A DNA stretch of 64,000 nt, taken from NCBI GenBank assembly GCA_040755395.1, contig JBFMAX010000013.1, positions 1 through 64,000 on the forward strand. The letters run 5' to 3'. Position 1 is the first letter of the stretch. Every line of letters begins with the position of its first letter. The position numbers and the translations under genes were made by a program. A model generated the notes under the pieces. The model was not told where the DNA came from, did not search any database, and worked only from the letters and a program-made list of their open reading frames with translations. The DNA comes from Nitrospirota bacterium. Lineage in GTDB: Bacteria > Nitrospirota > Nitrospiria > Nitrospirales > Nitrospiraceae. Shown here piece by piece: positions 1 through 8,056 of the stretch.

Positions 1-25
1 CCGGTGCTGTGCTCTGCTCCTTCAC
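1..25 (-). CDS. Possible 5' end of a gene leaving the window
   Basis: On the minus strand a strong ribosome-binding site (AAAGGAGG) lies about 9 nt before a GTG at position 25, and the frame stays open to the window edge (8 codons: MKEQSTAP). An in-frame ATG at 43 is an alternative start. Nothing can be said about the product. The call rests only on the ribosome-binding site and the open frame. Confidence 0.3.
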
Positions 26-127
26 GGCGGTGCCTCCTTTCATGGCCGGAATGCCTCCGGCTGGGTTTGGTCACCCGAAAGGTTGCCACCGCCTTTTTCC
101 TATTTCCACACTTTCTGACTATACCTC

Positions 128-226
128 ATGAGGAATGTGGAATGAGGAATGATGAATTTAGGAATGAGGAATGCCGGCTGAGGAACGCGGGGAGAGACGC
201 TCTTCAAAAAATTCCACATTCCTCAT
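128..226. repeat. Palindromic repeat with perfect 16-bp arms
   Basis: ATGAGGAATGTGGAAT (128-143) and its exact reverse complement (211-226) flank about 67 bp that holds further direct copies of GAATGAGGAATG. Arms and internal repeats suggest a dispersed repeat or hairpin element. It lies just downstream of the small gene ending at 232 and could act as its transcript end. No coding sequence is seen here. Confidence 0.7.
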
Positions 227-231
227 TTCTT

Positions 232-501
232 CTACAGGTCTCGGATCGCGCCCTGAAGCACCGTGATTTGGGTGACGGGGTCGCCGGCGCTTTTCAGCTC
301 CGCGCGGATCTGATCTTTGAGGTAGGAAGAATAGCCGACCTTGTCGAGCAGCAAGTCGAGAAACCGCTCGGCCGGCAGCAGGCTTTGCGCCTTCAACTCC
401 TCGATCGTCTCCTCGCTCACCGGCACGTAGGTCGAACCCACGTGAAAAATGACGTTGTAGTACCGGTCTCTGCCGATTCGCTCAAATCGTAAGCCCTTCA
501 C
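232..501 (-). CDS. Small hypothetical protein (89 aa)
   Basis: Not recognised. The reading frame opens at GTG 519, but the GTG at 501 is preferred because GGAGG lies 6-7 nt before it (in the sequence ATGGAGGCTTCGC). The product would begin MKGLRFERIG and is a soluble, charged protein without signal peptide, membrane segment or cysteine motif. A middle stretch (VGSTYVPVSEETIEEL) followed by two amphipathic helices is all that can be described. It lies downstream of, and on the same strand as, the PII-like gene of the carbon-uptake operon, with about 130 bp between them, so it may be transcribed with it, but no functional link is shown. Confidence 0.6.
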   Translation of the reverse strand: MKGLRFERIGRDRYYNVIFHVGSTYVPVSEETIEELKAQSLLPAERFLDLLLDKVGYSSYLKDQIRAELKSAGDPVTQITVLQGAIRDL

Positions 502-634
502 GCGAAGCCTCCATTCCACCGGCCGGCCAAGGCGCTCATTCTAGACAAACCCATCGGTGAAAGACAAGGCCGGGTAGATGACCGCGCGACTCAACGCGCG
601 CTTCTCGCCCGACCCAAGCCGATCGAATCCGGGG

Positions 635-976
635 TTAGCCCCCGCTGTCCTTTTTCCCGAAATATTCCCGCCGGCTGACGGCAACGTCCGCGACGAACAT
701 CACGCCGGAGTGTCGTTCGAACAAGGGTCGCAGTCCGGCCAGAATCGGCTCGACCTTTTCTTCCGGGACGACGGTCATGATCATCACCAGGCTTTCCTGC
801 TCGCTGAACATGAAATGCGCTTCGCGGAACCCATGATGGCCTTTCCCCGACACATTGCCGATGATCGTGTACCCGGTCGCGTTCACCCTGTCCAACAAGT
901 CGGTGACGAACGCCCGGTGTTCTCCGGCGACGATGACACGGATCTCCTTCATGGGATGCAGCGTGAGGGCGCTCAT
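635..976 (-). CDS. PII-like regulatory protein of the carbon-uptake operon
   Basis: A 113-aa protein of PII-like ferredoxin fold (pattern KEIRVIVAGEHRAFVTDLLD, a loop region, then VVPEEKVEPILAGLRPLF and a final beta strand with VMFVADVAVSRREYF). An upstream extension of the frame exists, but ATG 976 is chosen because AAAGGAG lies 8 nt before it. It starts 59 nt after the dabA stop and is the last gene of the operon. PII-like proteins encoded beside bicarbonate transporters usually bind adenine nucleotides and gate or sense uptake. That role here is inferred from context. The classical PII uridylylated T-loop tyrosine is not evident, so it is not GlnB/GlnK itself. Confidence 0.8.
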   Translation of the reverse strand: MSALTLHPMKEIRVIVAGEHRAFVTDLLDRVNATGYTIIGNVSGKGHHGFREAHFMFSEQESLVMIMTVVPEEKVEPILAGLRPLFERHSGVMFVADVAVSRREYFGKKDSGG

Positions 977-1034
977 GCGGTCGGCTCCTTTCCTCTCCAA
1001 TCCAGTGCGGGGGCACCGGGACCGGTGCGCGCCG

Positions 1035-4000
1035 TCAGCGACCCGTTGCAAGGAAATCGCAACGGGTGCCCCGGCTCCACTCGCCCGTCGGCCCATAGCG
1101 ATACAAGGCTCCATCCGATGGATCCAGCGCGGCGAGGTGCACCCACTCGTGATGATACAGGTGCCGCAACAGTTCGTGCCGCGCGATCAGCTTCTCGATG
1201 TTGGCGCGGGGAGCCTCGACCACGGTCAGCAGCCGCACGGGCTCGTGATAGGGAACCTCGCCGTTCATCACCGTCTGCCAGGCCAGGCCGAGCCGCAGAT
1301 CGCTCCAGGGTCCGGACATGATCCCGACTCGTCCCACGACGTTATGATACACCTTGCTGCCGCTGCCGTAGACCTCGTTATCCACGGTGGAGAAATAATG
1401 TTCCATATTGATCCATTGCGCCACGACTTGCGGCGCCGTCAGCAAGACTTCCAGAAGGCGGCTGGTCGGGTCTTCGCGGTAGTCGTACGAATGCAGGAAC
1501 ACGCGTCCGCCGAGGTCGAGGCCCTTCGTCAGTTCGCGCGGCCCGATGATGAAGGCCGCGTTGCCGGACAGCCCCCATTCCGGCCGGGTCTGGCTCCAGT
1601 CGGCGGCTCGGTCGCGCACATGCGCGACCGCCTGCGGAATGGACGGCGTCCGCGCCAGATCCGGGAAGCGGGTGCACCGCTCCTGGCTGGTCAGCCGAGC
1701 GGCTTCCCGCAAATCATCCAGCAAGCGGGCCACGTCCTTCCGGTGGGTCAGCGGGACGTCTTCGAGGTCGAACAGTTGCACCTCGTCCGTCGTCGTGTCG
1801 ATCTGACCGGCGAGAAAGTAGGTGTCGGAAGGTATGTCGATCCCGTTCTTGGCGAGCCGCGCCCTGACCTGCGGTTTGTTGGCCATTCCGGCGAGCACCC
1901 GGGCGTTGGGCTTGCCTTCGTTGCCGCCGCAGGCGCCGCAATCCAGCGCCGACTCGAACGGGTTGTTGTCCGAGGTGCTCCCATGCGCGCAGAACAAGAC
2001 GAGCCGCGCGAAGTTGCGGGTCAGGCCCATCATCCGGAGCGCGGTCTCGACCGTGAACACCTGCTCTTCCAGCGTGAAGCCGGTTCGCGTGATCCGTTCC
2101 CGTTGGCGCGAGGCCGCCCGATGATTGACGTCGTATCGTCGGCGCAGGGTCTCCACGAAGTTCGCCAGCGCGTCCGGCGGCAGCCCGGTGCGCCGAACGA
2201 GATCCGGCACCTGGGCGTCGAGCGCTCCGTCGCCGTTCAACGCCCGCCGGCGCAGGGCTTCCACCAGTTCGGGCGAGACCCGCGAGCCGTGCAGGCCGAG
2301 CTCATTGCGCAAGGCCTTCCAGACGATCGCCCGCTGTTCCGCGACGACCATCTCTTCGGTGTCCGCCGGGGTCAGTTTATCGACGGTCACGGTGGTGGCG
2401 ATGGGCGGCACGAAAATCCGGCGCAGCCAGGCGGTCCAGCGGCGATACCACGCGGAGAAGAAGGTCTTGCCGAACAAGGGGAGACCGTAGAACCAGCCCA
2501 GCGATTCCACCATGACATAGGGAGTCACTACGTTCTCTTTGAGATCGTGCAACAGGGTGTGTCCCGCATGGACCAGTTTGGCTCTCGATTCATGCTTGGG
2601 CACCATGTGATCGAGGTAACTGCGGGGAAACTCGCGCACTTCGTTCTTGGCCCGCATGATCACAGGAAACTGTTCGGTCTCATGGTCCTTCCCCCATGCC
2701 CGGAACCGAATGAAAACGGCGAAGAACCCGGCAAAGCCATAGGTCTCGTTCGCGCCGGTCGATTCCAGATGACGCCGGAACGGCTCGGATCGCACATCGA
2801 TGCAAAAGACCGATTGAGATTGGGGTCTGACCGGAACGGACCCCTCCCGCTCGCTCGTGCGCGAAAGGGAGGCCGTCCGCATAAGTTGGCCGAACGCCTG
2901 GTCGTGGTACCCGGCTTCGAATGCCTTGAGCCAGAGGGAACCGTGGGCCGATTCGGGGAACTCGTCCATCCAGCGCGCCAGCATGGCCAGATGATCCGGA
3001 GTGCCCTCCAGCAGGACCGTCGGCACGATGTCCAACGCCTGAGCCAGCGCCAGCAGGCGCCGGGCCGTCGCCAACCGGAAGGCCCGATCCCGGCGCGGGC
3101 CCATCTCCGTCTGAACGCGGTCGGCTGCCTCTTTCCACCCGTCGTCGCCCCGGCGGGCCAGCCGATCGACCAGGTCGACATAGGGGGCCGGCAAGCGTCC
3201 GGCGGCCCGTTCCTTGCGCAAGAAGTACGCTTCGGGGTGCTGCTCCATGTAGCGCGTCACCGCGGTGAAGGTCCCCTCGATGCCGAGCTCATCGCGACAG
3301 ACTTTCCGGACCAGTTCGCGCACATACCAGAGGCGGACGGCCAGGAATTTCACGAGACTGATCGGGCACGCCTGCTGCCAGGCATAGTCGGGCCTTTCCT
3401 CGCGCCACTTGATGAAGCTGGGCCAGCCGGGGAGCGCCGTGAGTTGGAGCGAGAGGTAGTCTTGCCGAAGCTCGTGGGGAACGGCGAGGATGTCCAGGCT
3501 CTCCAACACGGCGTCCTCGGGGTGTTCGGGCAGCGCCTCGATTTTCCGCCGACTGTCCGCAATGCCGCAGGGCGACCACTCCCGCGCCGCAAGGGATTTC
3601 CACGCGACATAGAACCCCCGTTCCCGCCCCGGCATCGACCAGGCGGCGTGGCCTTCGTCCAAGAAGGCTTCGCACCACTTCACCATTTCACTGTTGACCT
3701 GGGCGACGATGGACGTGCCGCAGGTGCGGTCGCACCAACTCGACAGGGTCAGGGCGCGTCCTAAGGACGAGAGGTCCTCTTTCACCGCCGCGGCCATCTG
3801 GTCGTACACCGGCGGGACCGACACCGCGGGAGCCAGATGGTCGGCCAAGGCGCGGACCAGGTCCTCGTTCGGTCCGCCGTCCACCAGGGCGTCGAGCGGT
3901 TCGTCCGGCAGTGCGCACAACCCATGGGTCAGGCAGGCCCGTAGGACCTCGCGATGTGCGATGCGGCACGGGCCGACGATCACGTGCTGCTCGCGGGCCA

Positions 4001-4280
4001 ACGGGCGTAACGCCTCCTCGAGATGATGGAGGCGAATCCGGCCGGATCGGAGATAGCGCCGATACAGGTCGCCCGTGAGATAGCCCCTCCCTCCGAGGAA
4101 CCGCGCGCCCCGCGCGACCGCTTCGTCGAACGGCAGATATTCGAGGCTGTGCAGCGGATTATGGTGCACGAACGTGCGCATCGGCCAATAGTGCGCGATC
4201 ACTTCGCCGGCCACGCGGACGATGCCGCGCAATTCCATGCGGCGGGTTTCCGTGTCGATGCCGCGCGCTACCTGGTCCAT
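1035..4280 (-). CDS. dabA: DabA, inorganic-carbon uptake subunit (DUF2309)
   Basis: A 1081-aa DUF2309 protein, the cytoplasmic zinc subunit of the DAB dissolved-inorganic-carbon accumulation complex, which is proposed to couple membrane energy to vectorial hydration of CO2 to bicarbonate. The carbonic-anhydrase-like site is intact: C493 and D495 in SVFCIDVRSE, H766 in FCAHGSTSDNNP and C781 in ALDCGACGG. The H-to-C distance of 15 and the C-x-D pattern match the site described for Halothiobacillus DabA (C351, D353, H524, C539). The start overlaps the upstream membrane-subunit gene by 13 bp, showing translational coupling. The last codons lie in a palindromic repeat (1041-1067), so the C-terminal tail GTRCDFLATGR is repeat-derived. 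It is longer than many homologues (about 800 aa), as expected for the long form. Confidence 0.95.
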   Translation of the reverse strand: MDQVARGIDTETRRMELRGIVRVAGEVIAHYWPMRTFVHHNPLHSLEYLPFDEAVARGARFLGGRGYLTGDLYRRYLRSGRIRLHHLEEALRPLAREQHVIVGPCRIAHREVLRACLTHGLCALPDEPLDALVDGGPNEDLVRALADHLAPAVSVPPVYDQMAAAVKEDLSSLGRALTLSSWCDRTCGTSIVAQVNSEMVKWCEAFLDEGHAAWSMPGRERGFYVAWKSLAAREWSPCGIADSRRKIEALPEHPEDAVLESLDILAVPHELRQDYLSLQLTALPGWPSFIKWREERPDYAWQQACPISLVKFLAVRLWYVRELVRKVCRDELGIEGTFTAVTRYMEQHPEAYFLRKERAAGRLPAPYVDLVDRLARRGDDGWKEAADRVQTEMGPRRDRAFRLATARRLLALAQALDIVPTVLLEGTPDHLAMLARWMDEFPESAHGSLWLKAFEAGYHDQAFGQLMRTASLSRTSEREGSVPVRPQSQSVFCIDVRSEPFRRHLESTGANETYGFAGFFAVFIRFRAWGKDHETEQFPVIMRAKNEVREFPRSYLDHMVPKHESRAKLVHAGHTLLHDLKENVVTPYVMVESLGWFYGLPLFGKTFFSAWYRRWTAWLRRIFVPPIATTVTVDKLTPADTEEMVVAEQRAIVWKALRNELGLHGSRVSPELVEALRRRALNGDGALDAQVPDLVRRTGLPPDALANFVETLRRRYDVNHRAASRQRERITRTGFTLEEQVFTVETALRMMGLTRNFARLVLFCAHGSTSDNNPFESALDCGACGGNEGKPNARVLAGMANKPQVRARLAKNGIDIPSDTYFLAGQIDTTTDEVQLFDLEDVPLTHRKDVARLLDDLREAARLTSQERCTRFPDLARTPSIPQAVAHVRDRAADWSQTRPEWGLSGNAAFIIGPRELTKGLDLGGRVFLHSYDYREDPTSRLLEVLLTAPQVVAQWINMEHYFSTVDNEVYGSGSKVYHNVVGRVGIMSGPWSDLRLGLAWQTVMNGEVPYHEPVRLLTVVEAPRANIEKLIARHELLRHLYHHEWVHLAALDPSDGALYRYGPTGEWSRGTRCDFLATGR
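1041..1067. repeat. Palindromic repeat family A (copy 1), inside dabA 3' end
   Basis: ACCCGTTGC (1041-1049), a 9-nt loop and GCAACGGGT (1059-1067). The same architecture recurs at 17919-17945 and 27815-27841, with variants at 24220-24249 and 54617-54656. Here it lies within the last codons of dabA. Confidence 0.85.
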
Positions 4281-5575
4281 GCGGGAAACTCCAGGGTGAC
4301 CGTTCGCTGTGGCGGAGCAGGGCCGGATTCGAACAGCCGGGACGGCATCACGCCGAGCATCAGCAGGAGGGCGATCACGAGGGCGAGCGAAGCCGACTCG
4401 GGACCCCGCAGATCCTGATGGCGCAGGGTCGTTCGTTCCTGGCCGAACAGGAGGCGGTGCGCAAGATCGAAGAAATACCAGGATGCGCAGAGCCAGGCGA
4501 TCACGACGACGATCAGGCCGCTGGTCGCGGTATGGGACGGCGCGAGCAGCATGCCGACCAAGCCTGAGAACACGCCGAAGGGCGGCAGACCCAGCGCGGC
4601 GAGCACGAGGAGCGAGAGCGCCACGGCGAAGCGAGGCATCGGGCGCGCGAGGCCGCTCAACGCCCGAAGATCAACGTCGCCGTAACGGGCGCGCAGGGCG
4701 TACCACGCGAGCAGCAATCCGCCGCCGGCCAGCCCGACCGCGCTCAGGTAGACGGCCGTCTGGGGCGGGGCCGTGCGGGTCTCGGCCAGGTACCACCACA
4801 GAATGGAGAGGAACGCCAGATCGCCGTAAGCGATGAGCGCGGCCGGACGCGATTGAGCCAGCGCTTTCAGCGACCCGTAGAGGGTTCCCGCGAGAGCCAG
4901 CCCCGCCGCCGCCTGCGCCAGCGCGTCCGGCCAGTGGGGAATCGCCCCACGCAGCCCGTGGAACCCGAGCACCGGCAGGAGCAGGGCGAGAAAGGCGGGC
5001 AGGTTGCCCGGCAGTCCCGTGACGGCGGCAAGGTAGCCGTGGTGAAACGGCACGAGCGGCAGCGCGATCGCGCAGCCCACGACGAAGGCGAGGGAGGAGA
5101 CGGGAGGAGCCGCGAGGAGGGCGGTCGCGAGGCTCAGGACGCCGAGGCCGAGGGTCCCGATCCCCCACCAGGCAGCGGGCTCGGGAAGGGCCCTTTGGAC
5201 GGACAGGAGCAGCGCAACGAGCGCGAGAACGAGCAGCAGAAGGATCTGCCCTAGAGGACCTTCCCCCGCGAGCGCGCCCAGCCCTATTCCGAGCAAGAGC
5301 AGGGTCAGCAACCAGGCCGTTCGGTTGCTCCCATGCGCCGGTTGTCCCAGCAGCGACACGAAGGCGCCCAGAGGCGGAAGCAAGAGAAACGGCAGCCCTT
5401 CGGCCGCGGCGGAGAGCGACCCGAAGCTCCAGCACACCGTGAGGAGACTCGCCGCGGCGACCAGGAGCCCCCAGACCTTGAGCACCCGCGGGTTGCCCCA
5501 CAGGAGCAGCCCCAGCGCCGCGCCCAGGACGGGCGTTGCGACGACCAGCAGAGGCGCAGTCGCCCAAGCCGTCAT
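4268..5575 (-). CDS. Second antiporter-like membrane subunit of the DAB operon
   Basis: A 435-aa, almost entirely hydrophobic protein with the overall pattern of the NuoL/M/N antiporter family (proton-conducting transporter domain). The segment CAIALPLVPFHHGYLAA aligns with the family's TM7 sequence (SAQxPLHxWLP), but the pumping lysine normally just before it is absent (alanine/leucine here). The ATG at 5575 forms an ATGA overlap with the upstream dabB-like gene and has GGGGGAGG ahead of it, so it is preferred over an ATG 7 codons upstream. The 3' end overlaps dabA by 13 bp. Most described DAB systems have one NuoL-like subunit, so this extra, shorter one may be structural or a half-channel. 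Assignment to the family is from sequence, and its role is inferred. Confidence 0.75.
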   Translation of the reverse strand: MTAWATAPLLVVATPVLGAALGLLLWGNPRVLKVWGLLVAAASLLTVCWSFGSLSAAAEGLPFLLLPPLGAFVSLLGQPAHGSNRTAWLLTLLLLGIGLGALAGEGPLGQILLLLVLALVALLLSVQRALPEPAAWWGIGTLGLGVLSLATALLAAPPVSSLAFVVGCAIALPLVPFHHGYLAAVTGLPGNLPAFLALLLPVLGFHGLRGAIPHWPDALAQAAAGLALAGTLYGSLKALAQSRPAALIAYGDLAFLSILWWYLAETRTAPPQTAVYLSAVGLAGGGLLLAWYALRARYGDVDLRALSGLARPMPRFAVALSLLVLAALGLPPFGVFSGLVGMLLAPSHTATSGLIVVVIAWLCASWYFFDLAHRLLFGQERTTLRHQDLRGPESASLALVIALLLMLGVMPSRLFESGPAPPQRTVTLEFPAWTR

Positions 5576-7272
5576 GACATCCTCCCCCAAGACCATCGGT
5601 CGAGCCGGTCGGCTGCGCGCATGACGGCCCGGCCCAGCTTAGCGTAGAGCTCATCAAGATAGAGGCGGTTCATGAACAGCACGTACAGATATGAATGGCC
5701 CCGTTCCGCCCAGGCCGGCATCCGCACCGGCCGCCCGCGCGTTCGCGCGTACAGGAAAAACCACCCGAGGACGATCAGGAGGGTCGTGGTCGCGACGAGC
5801 CCGTCGAAGAGGAAGCCGGGCAGCGCGGCGGCCCGGAAGTACGAGGCCGTCTCCGCCGGATCGGGATAGAGGAAGGTGGTGAAGGATTCGGCGGCGAACA
5901 GGTAGGTGAACACGACGACAAGCAGCGTCGCCAGCATGGCCGCGGACACTTTCCATGAGGCGACGGCCCGCAGGCGGGTCAGCGTCAGGATCGCCTGGGA
6001 CGACGTGACCCAACTGAAGAACAGGAAAATCACGGTCCCCTGGGAGTCGCGGATCGGGATGCGCAAGATGCCGTGGGTCACCAGCAGGATCACCAGCGGG
6101 ATCAGCAGAGTCGTGACGAATCCCGTGGACCAGGCGAGCCGGGAAAATTCGGCTTCCTCCGGCGGACGGGCGACGGGCGGCAAGACCGGCTCCTGCCGGG
6201 CCTTGTGAATCACGTTGCCGCAGTTGAGGAAGACGGTCGCCTTGAAGAGCCCGTGCGCGATGAGATGGAAGATCGCGAGCGAAAACGCGCCCAGGCCGCA
6301 CTCCATGATCATGTAGCCCATCTGGCCGATGGTGGAGAAGCCGAGCGTTTTCTTGATGTCGTTCTGCGCCAGCATCATCGCCGCGCCGAGGATCGCCGTG
6401 AGCGAGCCGACCACGAAGGCGACGTGAAGGGCCGTGGAGCTCAACCCGTAGAGGGGCGCGAGGCGGTTCATCAGAAAGCCCCCGGCGTTGATGATGCCGG
6501 CATGCAGCAACGCATGGACCGGCGTCGGGGCGTACAGGGAGCGCGGAAGCCAGATATGAAGAGGAAACTGCGCCGACTTGCTCATCGCGCCGACAAACAG
6601 CAGCAGCGTCACCGCGGTGGGGCCGCCGACCTCGACGCCGGACGCAAGAACCAAGGCGCCCGGCGTCTCGGCGGCCCGCGCGAAGAGCTCGTCGAACTCC
6701 AGGGTGCCGTAGAGCGAGTGCGCGAGCACGATCCCGGCGAGAAAGGCGACATCGCCGACGCGCAGCAGCGTGAACGTTTTGAACGCGCCCTCGAGCGTGG
6801 CGGCATGAGAGAGGTTGTGCGCGAGCAAATAGAGCAGGTAGCTCAGCAGTTGCCAGCACACAAAGAGCATGAGGAGATTGGCGCTCGACACCATGCACAG
6901 GAGGGCGAAGGTCGTGAAGCCGATGAGCGCCAGAAACCGGCGGTAGCCGCGATCCTGATACAGGTAGCCGACGGAGTAGCGGTAAATGACCGCGCCCACC
7001 CCGGCGATGAGCACCATCATGACCGCGCTGAGCCGGTCGATGCGGAAACCCAGCGGGAGGCCCAGAGTCCCGGCGGAGGCGGGATCATAGAATCGAATGT
7101 CGACTGGTCCATACGAGACGACGGCACCCAACGTCGCGATGGCGCCGAGAAAGGCCGCGGCCATGGGCGCCACGCCCAGCTTTGCGCGGTGATGCTGCGT
7201 CGCGGGCTCCCCGATCAGGACAAAGAAGACCGTCAACAGCGGCAACAGCGGGACGAGGATCAAGAGCGACAT
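5572..7272 (-). CDS. dabB: DabB-like NuoL-family membrane subunit
   Basis: A 566-aa NuoL/proton-conducting transporter homologue with about 14 predicted membrane segments, the expected membrane partner of DabA for inorganic-carbon uptake. The TM7 motif is intact (GAMSKSAQFPLHIWLPRSL, with the channel lysine at K232), followed by PTPVHALLHAG. The TM5 position that is glutamate in NuoL/NuoM (WE) reads glutamine here (FVCWQLLSYL, Q141). The ATG at 7272 is chosen because it begins the first hydrophobic helix (MSLLILVPLLPLL) and has AAAGGA upstream. The frame opens 37 codons earlier without a plausible N-terminus. It is the first gene of the operon and overlaps the next by 4 bp (ATGA). An intrinsic terminator sits about 60 bp upstream, inside the probable leader. 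Confidence 0.88.
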   Translation of the reverse strand: MSLLILVPLLPLLTVFFVLIGEPATQHHRAKLGVAPMAAAFLGAIATLGAVVSYGPVDIRFYDPASAGTLGLPLGFRIDRLSAVMMVLIAGVGAVIYRYSVGYLYQDRGYRRFLALIGFTTFALLCMVSSANLLMLFVCWQLLSYLLYLLAHNLSHAATLEGAFKTFTLLRVGDVAFLAGIVLAHSLYGTLEFDELFARAAETPGALVLASGVEVGGPTAVTLLLFVGAMSKSAQFPLHIWLPRSLYAPTPVHALLHAGIINAGGFLMNRLAPLYGLSSTALHVAFVVGSLTAILGAAMMLAQNDIKKTLGFSTIGQMGYMIMECGLGAFSLAIFHLIAHGLFKATVFLNCGNVIHKARQEPVLPPVARPPEEAEFSRLAWSTGFVTTLLIPLVILLVTHGILRIPIRDSQGTVIFLFFSWVTSSQAILTLTRLRAVASWKVSAAMLATLLVVVFTYLFAAESFTTFLYPDPAETASYFRAAALPGFLFDGLVATTTLLIVLGWFFLYARTRGRPVRMPAWAERGHSYLYVLFMNRLYLDELYAKLGRAVMRAADRLDRWSWGRMS

Positions 7273-7330
7273 GCCCGGCGTCGTGTCCTTTCGCGGGACG
7301 GGCGCCTCGTTCGCGGGACAAACAAGGGCC

Positions 7331-7379
7331 CAAAAAACAAAAGCCAACCGGTCCCTCCGCGAGGGAATCCGGCTGGCTT
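7331..7379 (-). terminator. Intrinsic terminator in the dab operon leader
   Basis: Read on the minus strand, AAGCCAGCCGGATTCCCTC, loop GCG, GAGGGACCGGTTGGCTT forms a long GC-rich stem (one G-U wobble and a small bulge), followed directly by TTGTTTTTTG. It lies downstream of the promoter at 7512-7540 and about 60 bp before the dabB start, so it would end transcription before the operon unless relieved: an attenuator arrangement. The alternative is the 3' end of a short leader RNA. Confidence 0.75.
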
Positions 7380-7505
7380 GCACTGCAACCGACCGTCGAC
7401 GAAGCCGGCCGCCCTACCGCCGTCTGAATTCCGACACACAGTCTCGGATGGGTCCACCGGTTCCGAGGGGAGATCGGGAGCGGGGCACCATCGCGTCTTG
7501 CGATG
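7346..7505 (-). promoter_or_regulatory. Candidate attenuation leader of the dab operon
   Basis: The probable transcript start is near 7505. Leader segment AACCGGT (minus strand, 7456-7462) is complementary to ACCGGTT in the 3' arm of the terminator (7346-7352), with a CCC/GGG extension on each side, so an alternative fold could disrupt the terminator. No known riboswitch class and no obvious leader peptide was recognised. ACCGGT is self-complementary, so the pairing could be chance. Confidence 0.4.
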
Positions 7506-7511
7506 CTGCTC

Positions 7512-7540
7512 TTTATAGCTGAGACTCGCGGCGGCGGCAA
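7512..7540 (-). promoter_or_regulatory. sigma70-type promoter for the dab operon
   Basis: On the minus strand: -35 box TTGCCG (7535-7540), 17-nt spacer, -10 box TATAAA (7512-7517). Spacing and sequences are close to consensus. It points at the dabB-dabA operon and would give a leader of about 230 nt. Confidence 0.6.
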
Positions 7541-7632
7541 AAGAAATTTCGTCCCATGTCTAGGTCTTAAGGCCCATGGCCCATACCCGAGCCGCGAGTG
7601 GAATAGTTGTCGATGCGCGGGACGGAACGCTT

Positions 7633-7638
7633 TATAAT
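7633..7638 (+). promoter_or_regulatory. -10 element upstream of the DUF2294 gene
   Basis: A perfect TATAAT lies 32 nt before the DUF2294 start codon. The best -35 candidate (TTGTCG, 7607-7612) gives a 20-nt spacer, longer than ideal, so only the -10 box is called. It would drive the DUF2294/carbonic anhydrase genes, divergent from the dab operon. Confidence 0.45.
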
Positions 7639-7669
7639 CCAAGCCGCCCTTTCCGGCCGGCGAGGATCG

Positions 7670-8047
7670 ATGAATCACCCCGAAAAGCGCACCAAAGGCG
7701 AAGTCGAGGCCGCCATTCGCAATGCGGTCATCAAGTTCGAGCAGGAGTTCATGGGACGAGGCCCGGACGACGTGCGGGCCTTCATCGTCCGGGACATGGT
7801 CGTGGTCCGCTTGAAAGGCGTCCTGACGCCGGCGGAGCGACAACTCGCCAAAACGCCCGACGGCGTGGACATGGTGAAACGGCTGCGACAGAATCTGATC
7901 GCGCAGGGACGGGACAGGCTGTTCGACCAGGTGAGCGAGATCACCGGGGCCAGCACGGTCGCGCTCTTCACGGACATCGACGCCCAGGTGGGCGAGCGGG
8001 TGTTCGTGTTCACGCTCGATCGCGATCTGGAATCCAGCTTCCGCTGA
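7670..8047 (+). CDS. DUF2294 domain protein
   Basis: A 125-aa protein matching DUF2294: an N-terminal helix (KGEVEAAIRNAVIKFEQEFM), the strand pair GPDDVRAFIVRDMVVVRLKG, then LTPAERQLA and a C-terminal strand FVFTLDRDLES. The ATG at 7670 is preferred over an earlier in-frame ATG because GGCGAGG lies just ahead and the conserved domain begins there. It ends 9 nt before the carbonic anhydrase start, so the two are almost certainly co-transcribed, divergently from the dab operon. The biochemical role of DUF2294 is not established to my knowledge. Its position between DAB and carbonic anhydrase suggests a part in inorganic-carbon handling (inference). Confidence 0.85.
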   Translation: MNHPEKRTKGEVEAAIRNAVIKFEQEFMGRGPDDVRAFIVRDMVVVRLKGVLTPAERQLAKTPDGVDMVKRLRQNLIAQGRDRLFDQVSEITGASTVALFTDIDAQVGERVFVFTLDRDLESSFR

Positions 8048-8056
8048 AGGTGCGCC

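Noticed and set aside
128-226. CRISPR-like repeats
   Set aside because: Repeats are short, uneven and palindromic with no regular spacers; no cas genes are present.
855-3764. 969-codon open frame on the plus strand
   Set aside because: It is the antisense shadow of dabA; composition is Arg/Gly/Pro/His-rich with no known domain and no ribosome-binding site.
6073-7518. 481-codon open frame on the plus strand
   Set aside because: Antisense to the dabB-like gene and its leader; highly charged with no homology.
7271-7670. Known riboswitch in the dab leader
   Set aside because: No consensus of a known class was recognised; only an attenuator-like arrangement is claimed.
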